Below the pieces are notes generated by a model. That model made no database searches, had not been told where the DNA came from, and saw only the letters and a list, made by a program, of their open reading frames with translations. The position numbers and the translations under genes were made by a program. A DNA stretch of 33,421 nucleotides from contig JAJFGK010000158.1 in assembly GCA_021776195.1 (NCBI GenBank), forward strand, positions 1 to 33,421. The letters run 5' to 3'. Numbering within the stretch: the first letter of the stretch is position 1; each line of letters opens with the position of its first letter. The DNA comes from Kiloniellaceae bacterium. GTDB lineage: Bacteria > Pseudomonadota > Alphaproteobacteria > Kiloniellales > Kiloniellaceae. Shown piece by piece: positions 6,762-16,353 of this stretch.

Positions 6762-8219
6762 ATGAGCCACGGATTGAAAGATGCCAGTCTTTTTCGTCAA
6801 CAGTGCTACATCGATGGCGCCTGGGGCGATGCCGATGGCGGTGCCACGATCGACGTGACGAACCCGGCCAACGGCGAGACTCTCGGCACCATTCCGAAGA
6901 TGGGCGCCGACGAAACCCGGCGCGCGGTCGAGGCGGCCGAACGGGCCTGGCCGGCCTGGCGTGCCAAGACCGCCAAGGAGCGCTCGGCGATCATGCGCAC
7001 CTGGTTCAACCTGATGATCGAGAACCAGGACGATCTGGCCCGCTTGATGACCCTGGAACAGGGCAAGCCCCTGGCCGAGGCCAAGGGCGAAATCGTCTAT
7101 GGCGCCAGTTTCGTCGAGTGGTTCGCCGAGGAGGCCAAGCGGGTCTACGGCGATACGATCCCCGGACATCAGGCCGACAAGCGCATCGTGGTGCTGAAGC
7201 AGCCGATTGGCGTGGTCGCCTCGATCACGCCCTGGAATTTCCCCAACGCGATGATCACGCGCAAATGCGCGCCGGCGCTCGCGGTCGGCTGCCCGGTGGT
7301 CGCCAAACCGGCGACCGCCACGCCCTATTCGGCCCTGGCCCTGGCCGAGCTGGCCGAGCGCGCCGGGATCCCCAAGGGTGTGTTCAATGTGGTGACCGGC
7401 GGGGCCGGGGCGATCGGTGGCGAGCTCACCTCCAATCCAATCGTGCGTAAGCTGTCTTTCACCGGTTCGACGGAAATCGGTAAGCTCTTGATGGAGCAGT
7501 GCGCCGGTACGGTGAAGAAGGTGTCGATGGAGCTCGGCGGCAACGCGCCCTTCCTGGTCTTCAATGACGCCGATATCGATGCCGCCGTCGAAGGCGCGAT
7601 GATGTCGAAGTTTCGCAACGCCGGACAGACCTGCGTCTGCGCCAATCGCATCCTGGTGCAGGATGGTGTCTACGAACAGTTTGCCGAGAAGCTGGCGGCG
7701 GCGGCCTTGGAGTTAAAGGTCGGCGACGGTCTCGAGTCGGGCGTTAACCAAGGCCCCCTGATCGATCTGGCGGCCCTCGAAAAGGTCGAAGAGCACGTGG
7801 CCGATGCGCTGCAGAAAGGCGCCGCCGTCGCGACCGGCGGAGCCCGGCACGCGTTGGGCGGGACGTTCTATCAGCCGACGGTCCTGACCAATGTGAATAC
7901 CGACATGAAGGTCACCCGCGAGGAGACCTTCGGTCCGGTGGCGCCGCTCTTTCGCTTCCACGACGACGACGAGGGCGTGGCCATGGCGAACGACACCGAG
8001 TTTGGCCTGGCGTCCTATTTCTTTGCCAGCGACATGGGCCGCGTCTGGCGGGTATCCGAGGCGCTGGAGTCCGGTATCGTCGGCGTGAATACCGGCATTA
8101 TCTCGACCGAGGTCGCACCCTTTGGCGGTATCAAGGAATCGGGTATCGGCCGGGAGGGCTCGAAGTATGGCATCGACGATTTCTGCGAGATGAAATACAT
8201 CTGCATGGGCGGGGTCTGA
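6762..8219 (+). CDS. gabD: NADP-dependent succinate-semialdehyde dehydrogenase
   Basis: Oxidises succinate semialdehyde to succinate, the last step of GABA degradation. The 485-residue aldehyde dehydrogenase fold is complete: TPWNFPNAMITRK and KPATATPYSALALAE (cofactor and active-site segments), FTGSTEIGK, the catalytic-base motif MELGGNAPF, and the nucleophile in FRNAGQTCVCANR. The CVC pair is typical of GabD, where the second cysteine can form a redox disulfide with the catalytic one. Start: ATG with AGGAG about 11 nt upstream. No GABA transaminase adjoins it, so the aldehyde may come from polyamine/putrescine or GABA catabolism encoded elsewhere; the polyamine transporter in this window is compatible but distant (about 16 kb). 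Confidence 0.92.
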   Translation: MSHGLKDASLFRQQCYIDGAWGDADGGATIDVTNPANGETLGTIPKMGADETRRAVEAAERAWPAWRAKTAKERSAIMRTWFNLMIENQDDLARLMTLEQGKPLAEAKGEIVYGASFVEWFAEEAKRVYGDTIPGHQADKRIVVLKQPIGVVASITPWNFPNAMITRKCAPALAVGCPVVAKPATATPYSALALAELAERAGIPKGVFNVVTGGAGAIGGELTSNPIVRKLSFTGSTEIGKLLMEQCAGTVKKVSMELGGNAPFLVFNDADIDAAVEGAMMSKFRNAGQTCVCANRILVQDGVYEQFAEKLAAAALELKVGDGLESGVNQGPLIDLAALEKVEEHVADALQKGAAVATGGARHALGGTFYQPTVLTNVNTDMKVTREETFGPVAPLFRFHDDDEGVAMANDTEFGLASYFFASDMGRVWRVSEALESGIVGVNTGIISTEVAPFGGIKESGIGREGSKYGIDDFCEMKYICMGGV

Positions 8220-8223
8220 CGCG

Positions 8224-8260
8224 ATCGGCCATGGGCTTGATCGGCCATGGGCTTGATCGG
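8224..8260. repeat. 16-bp direct tandem repeat, 2.3 copies
   Basis: Two perfect 16-bp copies (8224-8239 and 8240-8255, unit ATCGGCCATGGGCTTG) plus the first 5 bp of a third, immediately after the gabD stop. Probably a slippage duplication; it lies in the gabD 3' region before the hairpin. Confidence 0.75.
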
Positions 8261-8286
8261 AGTGAGCTTGCGGTCGGCCAAAAATA

Positions 8287-8314
8287 CCAAGGGCGCCATT
8301 TGCGGCGCCCTTGG
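8287..8314. terminator. 11-bp perfect hairpin after gabD
   Basis: Arms 8287-8297 and 8304-8314 pair perfectly around a 6-nt loop. Plus-strand transcripts leave it with CTTCTGTG, a poor U-tract; on the minus strand the exit is TATTTTT. It probably ends or stabilises the gabD mRNA, but is not a textbook plus-strand terminator. Confidence 0.55.
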
Positions 8315-8413
8315 CTTCTGTGAAGCAAGCAGGGACCCTTGTTCCGTGGCCCTTTTTTGATTTAGACATCCTGTCTGCCATTTCAGGGTGTGTGTTTCAC
8401 CCAACTGGCAGGG

Positions 8414-8442
8414 TTGAGTTTCCTCAAATAGAGGAATAAAGT
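8414..8442 (+). promoter_or_regulatory. Promoter of the XRE gene with a palindrome filling the spacer
   Basis: -35 TTGAGT (8414-8419) and -10 TAAAGT (8437-8442) are separated by exactly 17 bp, and those 17 bp are the dyad TTCCTC-N5-GAGGAA (8420-8436). A further half-site, GAGGAATAA, recurs at 8463-8471. An operator here would block RNA polymerase directly, so autorepression by the downstream XRE protein is the simplest inference. Confidence 0.5.
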
Positions 8443-8500
8443 CAAGTGAAGTTAATCAGCTTGAGGAATAATCTGTCCGATGGGCAGATTGAAGGGTGCC

Positions 8501-9019
8501 ATGAGTACAAAAACCGAGGCCCAAAAACTCAATCCGGCCAACCGGATACGCGAACTTCGCAAGGCGAAGGGCTGGACTCTGCGCATGCTTGGTGACCGGG
8601 TTGGTCTGTCGGTTCAACAGATTTCCAATCTGGAACTGGGTAATCGGCGGCTGAACGACTTCTGGATGCGGCAGATTGCCGATGCCTTTTCCGTCCGGCC
8701 CCATGAACTGTTGGAGGCCGGCGCGGGCGAACCCGCCAGCGTCGGTCAACGGGTCTACGATGCGGCTCACGATGTTCTGACAAGCCTGGCCCTGCATGAT
8801 CTGGTCAGTCTGTCGCAACACGAGATCGACCGCCTTTCCACGGTGCTGGCGCAGGTCGTGAAGCTGCACCATGCCACCGACGAGGAGGCCTTGCGGGCGC
8901 ACATCGAGCGTACCGTGGTCGACCTGCAGGACTATCGTGCCTTTTCGCAGAATCGAGAGGGCCCGGCGGCGCCGTCGCCGGCATCGGGCAAGCGAAAGCC
9001 GCCACACCGCAAGTCCTGA
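8501..9019 (+). CDS. XRE-family HTH transcriptional regulator
   Basis: A 172-residue protein with an N-terminal Cro/C1-type helix-turn-helix (about residues 14-70): RIRELRKAKGWTLRMLGDRVGLSVQQISNLELGNRRL has the usual spacing of the turn and recognition helices, followed by FWMRQIADAFSV. The rest is a mostly helical domain (90-145), probably for dimerisation, and a basic Pro/Lys/Arg tail. No peptidase or ligand-binding domain is seen. An in-frame ATG at 8480 would add 7 residues; I prefer 8501 because AAGGG precedes it. The promoter carries a palindrome in its spacer, suggesting autoregulation. Its other targets, perhaps gabD or gor beside it, are unknown. Confidence 0.85.
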   Translation: MSTKTEAQKLNPANRIRELRKAKGWTLRMLGDRVGLSVQQISNLELGNRRLNDFWMRQIADAFSVRPHELLEAGAGEPASVGQRVYDAAHDVLTSLALHDLVSLSQHEIDRLSTVLAQVVKLHHATDEEALRAHIERTVVDLQDYRAFSQNREGPAAPSPASGKRKPPHRKS

Positions 9020-9162
9020 TCTTTACCGCCCGAGCCGGACCCGCATCACAAGCCCGCGAGGGGCCGGTTCCCGGTGCGGTGCCGATGCCCACGGCCTTTC
9101 AATTGCCGGCCCTTCGTCCTACTTATCGGGATGGCGATCAATCCTGAAAAGGTGGATGACTG

Positions 9163-10542
9163 ATGGCGGCCTATGACTTTGATCTCTTTGTGATCGGTGC
9201 CGGCTCGGGTGGCGTGCGGGGCGCCCGGATGGCGGCCGCGGCTGGTGCCCGGGTGGCAATCGCCGAGGCGTACCGCTATGGCGGAACCTGCGTCATTCGC
9301 GGTTGCGTGCCCAAGAAACTGCTCTCTTACGGGGCTCATTTTCACGAGGATTTCGAGGATGCCGCGGGATTCGGCTGGTCGGTCGGCGAGGTCTCCTTCG
9401 ACTGGACCCGTCTGATCGCCAACAAGGACCGCGAGATCGACCGGCTCGAGGCCATCTATCGCCGCCTGCTCGAGGGCGCCGGCGTCACCATGATCGACAG
9501 TCGGGCCCGCCTGCTGGACAACCACCGAATCCAGGTTGACGGGCGGGAGATCACGGCCGAGACGATCCTGATCGCCACTGGCGGCACACCGACCTTCCCC
9601 CCGGGCGCGGGCTGGGAGCATGCCATCTCCTCCAACGAGGCCTTCCATCTCGACAGCTTCCCGAACCGGGTCGTGGTCTATGGCGGCGGCTACATCGCGG
9701 TCGAGTTCGCGGGCATTTTCAACGGTCTCGGCGCCGAGGTGACCCAGGTCTACCGAGGGCCCCGGGTTCTGCGCGGTTTCGATGAGGATGTGCGGGCGAC
9801 CCTGAGCGAGGAGATGGCCAAGAAGGGTATCGCCTTTGCCTTCGACACCACCATCGAGTCGATCGAAAAGACCGCCGGCGGCCTCGCCGTCGCCCTGTCC
9901 GACGGTCGGACCCTGGAGGCCGATGCCGTGATGGCGGCGACTGGACGCCGGCCCAACACGGGCGACATGGGGCTGGAGGCGGCCGGGGTCGACGTGACCC
10001 CCGGGGGCGCCGTCGCGGTCGATGCCTTCTCGAAAACCAGCCAGGACAATATCTATGCGGTGGGCGACGTGACCGACCGGATTGCCCTGACCCCCGTCGC
10101 GATCCAGGAGGCCATGGCCTTCGTGGACACGGTCTATCGCGGCCAGCCCCGGGCCATGGACCACACCAACGTGGCTTCGGCCGTCTTCAGTCACCCGCCG
10201 GTCTCGACGGTGGGCTTGAGCGAGCCCGATGCGCGTCGGGAGATCGGTGCCGTCGACGTCTACCGTTCCAGCTTCAAGCCGATGAAGCACACCCTCTCCG
10301 GCCGCGACGAGAAGACCATGATGAAGCTGGTGGTGGCCCGCGATAGCCAGAAGGTGGTCGGCCTGCATGTGGTCGGCCTGGACGCCCCGGAGATCGTTCA
10401 AGGTTTCGCGGTGGCCATCAAGGCCGGCGCCACCAAGGCCGACTTCGACGCCACCGTCGGCATTCACCCGACCGCCGCCGAAGAACTGGTCACCATGCGC
10501 GAAGCCCTGCCTGAGCCGGAAGAAGCCAAGGCCGCGGAGTAG
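9163..10542 (+). CDS. gor: Glutathione-disulfide reductase
   Basis: Reduces glutathione disulfide to two glutathione molecules with NADPH, in the cytosol. The 459-residue FAD enzyme has the dinucleotide motif VIGAGSGGVRGA near the N-terminus, the redox disulfide Cys43/Cys48 in GGTCVIRGCVPKK, an NADPH-binding Rossmann motif GGGYIAVEFAG (174-184), the FAD motif NIYAVGDVTDR, and the C-terminal HPTAAEE with the catalytic histidine (His435). The alphaproteobacterial/plant-like form is suggested by FIGLYVI-type differences in the N-terminus and by VIRGCVPKK in place of the enterobacterial VNVGCVPKK. Start: ATG with AAGGTGG upstream. The 143 bp before it contain no recognisable operator. It converges on the LysE-family gene. 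Confidence 0.94.
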   Translation: MAAYDFDLFVIGAGSGGVRGARMAAAAGARVAIAEAYRYGGTCVIRGCVPKKLLSYGAHFHEDFEDAAGFGWSVGEVSFDWTRLIANKDREIDRLEAIYRRLLEGAGVTMIDSRARLLDNHRIQVDGREITAETILIATGGTPTFPPGAGWEHAISSNEAFHLDSFPNRVVVYGGGYIAVEFAGIFNGLGAEVTQVYRGPRVLRGFDEDVRATLSEEMAKKGIAFAFDTTIESIEKTAGGLAVALSDGRTLEADAVMAATGRRPNTGDMGLEAAGVDVTPGGAVAVDAFSKTSQDNIYAVGDVTDRIALTPVAIQEAMAFVDTVYRGQPRAMDHTNVASAVFSHPPVSTVGLSEPDARREIGAVDVYRSSFKPMKHTLSGRDEKTMMKLVVARDSQKVVGLHVVGLDAPEIVQGFAVAIKAGATKADFDATVGIHPTAAEELVTMREALPEPEEAKAAE

Positions 10543-10567
10543 GCCTGAACCTCCAGGCCTCCGCTAC

Positions 10568-11185
10568 TTACCCCCGCCGGGCCAGGGCCAGGCCGAGGCC
10601 GGCGCTGATCATCAGGCCGCCGGAGATGCGGTTGCGCAGAAGGATGTGACGCCGGCTGCGGAAGAAGCGGCCGCCGTGGCCGGCGAGCAGCGCCCAGACG
10701 CCGGTGAAGAGGTAGGTGACGACCAGGAAGGTCGGGACGATGATCGCGCTCTGCAGGGCCAGGGAGGCCCCGGGATCGATGAACTGCGGGAAGAAGGCGG
10801 CGAAGAAAAGCAGACTCTTGGGATTGGGGATGGTGACAATCAGGCCCTGCAGGAAGAGCGAGCGGTCGGTGACCGCCAAGCCCGCGGCCTCGCCGATTTC
10901 AGGCGCGGCCCGCCACTGTTTGATGCCGAGATAGATCAGGTAGGCGACGCCGGCCCAGCGGATCCACTCGAACCATTCGGCCAAAAGCAGCATGACCGAG
11001 GCCAGGCCGATCAAGGTGATGGCGAGCTGGACCGCGATGCCGCAGGTCGCCCCGGCCGTGGTCACCAGGCCGCGTTTCCAGCCGAAGGCCAGGCTGTGGG
11101 CGACGGTCAGCATGACCGACGGCCCGGGAAGAAAAATCATGATCGCCGTGGCGGCGACAAAGGTGAGATAGAGACCGAGGTCCAT
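10568..11185 (-). CDS. LysE/RhtB family amino-acid exporter
   Basis: A 205-residue inner-membrane exporter of the LysE superfamily, with about six hydrophobic segments. Diagnostic features are the first helix with FLPGPSVMLTVAHSL, the following AGATCGIAVQL, the RWAGVAYLIYLGIKQWR segment and NPKSLLFFAAFFPQF, all standard in RhtB/LeuE-like proteins that export homoserine, threonine, leucine or related compounds. The substrate cannot be assigned. I use the ATG at 11185; the frame extends upstream to a TTG at 11248 that overlaps the preceding gene's stop codon, but that leader is not family-like. It is the last gene after the ABC exporter operon and could be co-transcribed with it (59 bp gap). 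Confidence 0.88.
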   Translation of the reverse strand: MDLGLYLTFVAATAIMIFLPGPSVMLTVAHSLAFGWKRGLVTTAGATCGIAVQLAITLIGLASVMLLLAEWFEWIRWAGVAYLIYLGIKQWRAAPEIGEAAGLAVTDRSLFLQGLIVTIPNPKSLLFFAAFFPQFIDPGASLALQSAIIVPTFLVVTYLFTGVWALLAGHGGRFFRSRRHILLRNRISGGLMISAGLGLALARRG

Positions 11186-11244
11186 GGGATTGCGTTCCGT
11201 TGCCGGGCTGAGCGGGCAAGCAAGCCATGGGCCCGGCGCGGCTG

Positions 11245-12456
11245 TCAATCGCCGCGGCGTTCGATCGCAACACCATCGCCCACCCGGTCGCTCGGGTGCC
11301 GAACGACAGGCTCGCCATCTTCCAAGCCGGCGGTGATTTCAACTGTCAGACCGTTGCGGCGGCCGACCTCGACCTGCCGCAGGTGGGCAAGGCCTTCGTC
11401 GGCGACGAAGACGGTCCAGTCCTGGCCCGAGCGGAACACGGCGGTCAGCGGCAGCCGCAACACCGAGGAGGCCTCCCAGACGACGATGGCGGTCTCGACC
11501 TGATAGCCGTGGCCAAGACGGGCCCAGCGGTCGGGTGGGTCGGTGAAGTCGATCACCACGTTCACCCGCTGCTCCTCGATCCCCAAGGCCGAGACCTTGG
11601 TGAAGCCGAAGGGCTCGACCCGGCGCACCCGGCCGTTCAAGGGGCCGGGGCCGCCCCATTCCTCGATCAGCACGCGCTGGCCGGGCTCGATCTTGACGGC
11701 GTCGCTGGAGAGATAATCGACTACCACCTCCAGGTCGCCCGGATCGCCGATCTCGACCAGCGCCTCGCCGCCGCGAACCACGCCCTCGGACTCGCGGATC
11801 ACACGCAGCACCTGACCCGTGACCGGCGCCGGGATCGGCACGCAGTCGCACTGCCCGTGGCGGCTTTGGGTTTGGATCGGCGAGACCAGCCGGGCGCGGG
11901 CCCGCTGTTGCTCGAAATCGCGCATGCGCAGCAAGGCCTTGGCGGTCTCCACGGCGGCCTTGGTGAACTTGAAGGCGCGCTCGCGCTCGTCCAGGGTGCG
12001 TGCCGGGATCACGCCGGTCTCGATCAGGCGGCGGGCGCGCTCGACCTCGGCGCTGGCGAAGTCGAGTTCGGCTTTGGCCTCGGCCAGTTCAGCCTCGGCC
12101 ATGCTCTTGGACGCCTCGGCGGCGCGCAAGGCAGCCTCGGCCTCGGCCGCGTCGCGGGGGTCGAGAAAAGCCGGGTCGAGCGGTTCGATGCTGGCGACGA
12201 CGGTCTCTCCGGCGACCACCCTGTCGCCAACCTCGGTTTCGATTCGCCGTAGCCGGCCGGTGACGGGCGCCGAGAGTATGAAGGTGTCGCGGATCCGGGT
12301 TTCGCCTTCGTCGTCCAGTGTCGCCATCATGGGCCCACGGGTTGCCGCGACCAGGTCGACCGGCACGGCTTGAGGGCGCAGCGCAAAGGTCAGCCCGGCG
12401 ATCAAGAGGACAGCCAACAGGAGCCACAAAAGAATGCGAGACCGAAACGCGTGCAT
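11245..12456 (-). CDS. HlyD-type periplasmic adaptor subunit of an ABC exporter
   Basis: A 403-residue membrane-fusion protein. An N-terminal anchor (about 8-26) is followed by a lipoyl/barrel-sandwich half-motif (SAPVTGRLRRIETEVGDRV, 62-80), a long Ala/Glu-rich coiled coil (about 100-190), the second lipoyl half (IPAPVTGQVLRV, 208-219) and a beta-barrel/membrane-proximal region. A small His200/Cys203/Cys205 cluster sits just before the second lipoyl half. It should bridge the inner-membrane transporter to the outer membrane or present substrate to it. It lies 8 bp after the FtsX-type permease and is clearly in one operon with it and the ATPase. No outer-membrane channel is encoded nearby. 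Confidence 0.88.
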   Translation of the reverse strand: MHAFRSRILLWLLLAVLLIAGLTFALRPQAVPVDLVAATRGPMMATLDDEGETRIRDTFILSAPVTGRLRRIETEVGDRVVAGETVVASIEPLDPAFLDPRDAAEAEAALRAAEASKSMAEAELAEAKAELDFASAEVERARRLIETGVIPARTLDERERAFKFTKAAVETAKALLRMRDFEQQRARARLVSPIQTQSRHGQCDCVPIPAPVTGQVLRVIRESEGVVRGGEALVEIGDPGDLEVVVDYLSSDAVKIEPGQRVLIEEWGGPGPLNGRVRRVEPFGFTKVSALGIEEQRVNVVIDFTDPPDRWARLGHGYQVETAIVVWEASSVLRLPLTAVFRSGQDWTVFVADEGLAHLRQVEVGRRNGLTVEITAGLEDGEPVVRHPSDRVGDGVAIERRGD

Positions 12457-12464
12457 GGCGAGAA

Positions 12465-14855
12465 CTACTCCCTGGTCTTGAGAACGGCCATCAGGTCGAG
12501 GTGATCGAGGCGCCGACGGATAATGGCAATGGATGCAGCGGCCGCCGCCAGGGCCACGACCAGGGCCCAGCCGTAGGTCGCCCGCTCGATGACCAGAGGC
12601 ACACGATAGAGTTCGGTTTCAAAAAGTGTTGTCATCAGCCAGGCAAGGCCACTTCCAACCAAGCAGCCAAGCGGCAGTCCGAAGAGGATCAAGAGAGCGA
12701 TCTCTCCCAGCAGTATGTAGGCGACCTCGAGCCGGCTGAAGCCGAGGACCCGCAGGGTGGCCAGATCGCGTCCCCGCTCGGAAAGCGAGATCCGGGCGCT
12801 GTTGTAGACCACCCCAAAGGCCAGGGTGCAGGCGAAGGCGGTGAAGAACCCGATGAAAATGAGGATGGTCTGGGCCACCGTTTCATGGAACTCGGAAATC
12901 GCCGAACGGCGCGAGGTCACGGCGCCGATCTGCGGCAGATCTTTGAGTGTCGCGAAGAGAGCGGCTTCGCTTCGCGGGTCGACCAGCAGGTGGGCATGGC
13001 TCAGGGACGGGCGCTCGCGCATCAAGCGGTTCAAGGCGGACAGGTCCATGGTGGCCGGCATACCGATGTAGGTCTCGACCAGCCCGGCGACGGGGACCTG
13101 TCGGATCGGCCGGCGGCCCTCGAGGATTTCCAAGGTCACGAGATCGCCGATGCCCACGGCGAGCTTTTCGGCCAGAGTTGTGCCGAGAACAATGCCGCCG
13201 GCAGGGACCGGCAGATTGCCACGCCGGACATCGAAGATCGGCTGCAGCTTGACGTTGGCCGGCAGGCCCTGCACGGCGCCCCGGTGCTGGCGCGGGCCAG
13301 CGCGCAGGATGGCGCCGACCGAACGGCCGGGCTCGGCGGCGAGAACGCCTGGCATGCGTGCAAAGGCGCCGAGCGCGACACTGGACTGCGGCTCGACCAA
13401 TCCGACGGTCAGGTCCTGACGCTGGCCCTGATGGAAGTAAACCTCGGCGAGGTGGTTGATCGCATCGTTCCACTGCAAGGCCATGATCATGACGCCGACC
13501 GACAGCGCGATCCCGACACTGGTCAGAAAGGAACGCAGGGGCCATCGCATAATGTCGCGCAGGATGATCCGGGTGGCCTGGTCCAGCCGGGTCTCCAGCC
13601 AGGCCAGCGCTGGCCCGGACCGGCGATATGTCGGCGGCGCCTGCGGGCGCATGGCTTCGGCCGGCGGCAGGGTGGCGGCGCGGACCACTGCGCCCAGGGA
13701 ACCGACCAATGCCGCTGCCAGACTCACCCCGGCGCCGATCGCAAAGGCGGCGCTGCTGGGCCGAAACAGCAGCAGCGGGAAGCGATAAAAGTCGGCATAG
13801 ATCTCGGTGTTGATACGCCCGAGCCAGGATCCGATCAGCCAGCCCAGGAGAATGCCCAGGGCAGCCTTGACGACGACAAGCTTGGTGTAGTGCCAGGCGA
13901 TCTCGAAATTGGAGTAGCCGAAGGCCTTGAGCAGACCGATTTCGCTGCGTTCGGTGGCGATCAGGCGAGACAGAACGATGTTGGCGAGAAAGGCGGCCAC
14001 GATGAGGAAGATCCCGGGCAGGACCGTCGCCATGGTGGCCAATTGGTCTATTTCGTTCATCAGGAACCAGTTGGATAGCTGATCGGCCCGTTCGATGGCG
14101 CCGAGGCCACCGTAACGATCGAGCAGACGATCCAGGCGCTCGATCACGGCCGCTGGATCGGCATCGGGCAGCAGGCTCAGCGAAATGTTGTTGAAAGCGC
14201 CCTCCAGATCGTAGGCGGCCTGGAGTGCGGTGCGCCCCATCCAGAGCACGCCGAACCGCATGTCGTCGGGCACCAGCGCGCCCGGCCCGATGGCATAAAC
14301 GAACTCCGGTGACAGCGCGGTACCGACAATATCGAGGTCACGTTTGCGCCCGTTCATGATGACCGAGATACGGTCGCCGAGAGCCAGTCCGTGAGCCTCG
14401 GCAAGGGGCTCGCTCACGACGACTTCGTCGGGCCGGCCGGGCGCAACGCCGCGGCCGCTTCGTATGGCCAGGCGGTTGAGGAGCGCCTCCTTGCGCTCCG
14501 GCATCGACACCAGCTTGCCGACAATTGGCTCTGGGAAACCCTCCAGGTCCAAAGTGGCGATATGGACGATCCGGGTTTCGACCGTGCGCACGCCGGCGAT
14601 GGCCGCCGCGCGGTCGGCCATGCGCTCGGGCGCACGCTTCAGGTCGGCGAAGACCTCGGCGAAGCCGTAGCGCTGGTAGTAGGCTTCGGCAGTGCTTTGC
14701 AGGGCTTCGAGCGAACTGCGCGACATCACCAGAACGGCCACGCCCGAGGCGATGACCAGGGCGATGGCCAGAACCTGGCCACGCAGGCGCCAGAGGTCGC
14801 GGATCAGCTTGCGGTCTAGCGGACTGATGGCGGGCTTGAGAGACCAGGCTAACAT
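12465..14855 (-). CDS. FtsX-family ABC transporter permease (two FtsX domains)
   Basis: A 796-residue inner-membrane protein with a duplicated MacB/FtsX architecture: one N-terminal membrane helix (about 25-45), a large periplasmic domain (50-270), three helices (about 277-297, 325-347, 366-390), a fifth helix (441-461), a second periplasmic domain, and three C-terminal helices. FtsX motifs such as ERSEIGLLKAFGYSNFEIAW (first core) and GRDLATLRVLGFSRLEVAYI (second core) show both halves. Transporters of this type usually act as mechanotransmission or export machines for lipoproteins, lipids, peptides or macrolides rather than as importers. It is 7 bp from its ATPase and 8 bp from its adaptor. 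The substrate is unknown. Confidence 0.9.
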   Translation of the reverse strand: MLAWSLKPAISPLDRKLIRDLWRLRGQVLAIALVIASGVAVLVMSRSSLEALQSTAEAYYQRYGFAEVFADLKRAPERMADRAAAIAGVRTVETRIVHIATLDLEGFPEPIVGKLVSMPERKEALLNRLAIRSGRGVAPGRPDEVVVSEPLAEAHGLALGDRISVIMNGRKRDLDIVGTALSPEFVYAIGPGALVPDDMRFGVLWMGRTALQAAYDLEGAFNNISLSLLPDADPAAVIERLDRLLDRYGGLGAIERADQLSNWFLMNEIDQLATMATVLPGIFLIVAAFLANIVLSRLIATERSEIGLLKAFGYSNFEIAWHYTKLVVVKAALGILLGWLIGSWLGRINTEIYADFYRFPLLLFRPSSAAFAIGAGVSLAAALVGSLGAVVRAATLPPAEAMRPQAPPTYRRSGPALAWLETRLDQATRIILRDIMRWPLRSFLTSVGIALSVGVMIMALQWNDAINHLAEVYFHQGQRQDLTVGLVEPQSSVALGAFARMPGVLAAEPGRSVGAILRAGPRQHRGAVQGLPANVKLQPIFDVRRGNLPVPAGGIVLGTTLAEKLAVGIGDLVTLEILEGRRPIRQVPVAGLVETYIGMPATMDLSALNRLMRERPSLSHAHLLVDPRSEAALFATLKDLPQIGAVTSRRSAISEFHETVAQTILIFIGFFTAFACTLAFGVVYNSARISLSERGRDLATLRVLGFSRLEVAYILLGEIALLILFGLPLGCLVGSGLAWLMTTLFETELYRVPLVIERATYGWALVVALAAAAASIAIIRRRLDHLDLMAVLKTRE

Positions 14856-14862
14856 GGCCGGA

Positions 14863-15606
<744 letters not shown>

Positions 15607-15732
15607 TGCGGGTGCGCTCCTTTAGCCTCCTGTTTGCAGCGGAGCGGGGCCGGCCGACAATGATCTGGCTCAATAGGGTGGGGTGAGCGAGCATACCGCC
15701 TGCCGGATCGGAATCAGGGGATGAGAGTCACG

Positions 15733-16353
15733 ATGATTGCTTTGCCAGCGCCACGTCTTTCCGGATCCTGCGGGCTCGAATCGCTTCTGCGCCTGCGCCG
15801 CAGTGTCCGTGCCTATGCGGCTCGGCCGGTGACCATGGCGCAGGCCGGACAGTTGCTCTGGGCCGGGCAGGGGATCGTTGCCGCCCGAGGGCATCGAACC
15901 ACCCCCTCGGCCGGGGCCGAGTATCCCTTGACCCTTTGGCTTGCGGTCCGCGAGGTCCAGGGCCTCCGGGAAGGCCTCTACCGCTACAACCCGGCGAAAC
16001 ATGTACTGTCGCTCGCGCGCGAGGGGGCCTTGGCGGGCGCCTTGGCCGACGCGGCACTGGAAGAGCAGCCTTGGCTGTCGGCGGCTCCGGCGGTGATCCT
16101 GGTCAGTGGGGATGCGGCGTCAATCGGACGCCATTTTGCCGAACAGCCGCCCAAGGGGCAGCGTGGCAGCCGCTATCTTGCCATGGAGACGGGCGCGGCG
16201 GTCCAGAACATCGCGCTACAGGCAACCGCGCTCGGGCTGGGTGTCGTTCTCGTCGGCGGCTTTGACGACGAAGGCTTGACGTCTCTGCTCGGACTTGGCG
16301 CGGGGCATGTGCCGTTGGCGATGATCCCGGTGGGACCCCTGTCAGGCGGCTGA
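15733..16353 (+). CDS. SagB-type nitroreductase-family oxidoreductase
   Basis: About 206 residues of the nitroreductase fold in its SagB/ThcOx-like branch. The early [26 protein letters not shown] carries the FMN-phosphate-binding arginines; then [17 protein letters not shown], and near the C-terminus [33 protein letters not shown], the typical FMN/dimer segment. Such stand-alone proteins are FMN flavoproteins of mostly unknown substrate; those linked to RiPP clusters oxidise azolines to azoles. No precursor peptide or cyclodehydratase is visible here, so no RiPP role is claimed. I prefer the ATG at 15733 (GAGAG 5 nt upstream) over 15721, which has no space for a ribosome site. Its 3' end overlaps the chemoreceptor gene by 12 bp, tail to tail. 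Confidence 0.85.
   Translation: MIALPAPRLSGSCGLESLLRLRRSVRAYAARPVTMAQAGQLLWAGQGIVAARGHRTTPSAGAEYPLTLWLAVREVQGLREGLYRYNPAKHVLSLAREGALAGALADAALEEQPWLSAAPAVILVSGDAASIGRHFAEQPPKGQRGSRYLAMETGAAVQNIALQATALGLGVVLVGGFDDEGLTSLLGLGAGHVPLAMIPVGPLSGG

Noticed and set aside
9046..10467. Long open frame antisense to gor
   Set aside because: Shadow of the glutathione reductase gene; Gly/Asp/His-rich composition typical of reverse-strand translation.
10541..10560. AGGCCT-N8-AGGCCT as a terminator between gor and the LysE-family gene
   Set aside because: Only a 6-bp stem of self-complementary arms, with no T-tract on either strand.
12318..14078. Long plus-strand open frame over the ABC permease and adaptor
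   Set aside because: Covers two well-supported minus-strand genes; its composition is low-complexity and Gly/Gln/Asp-rich.
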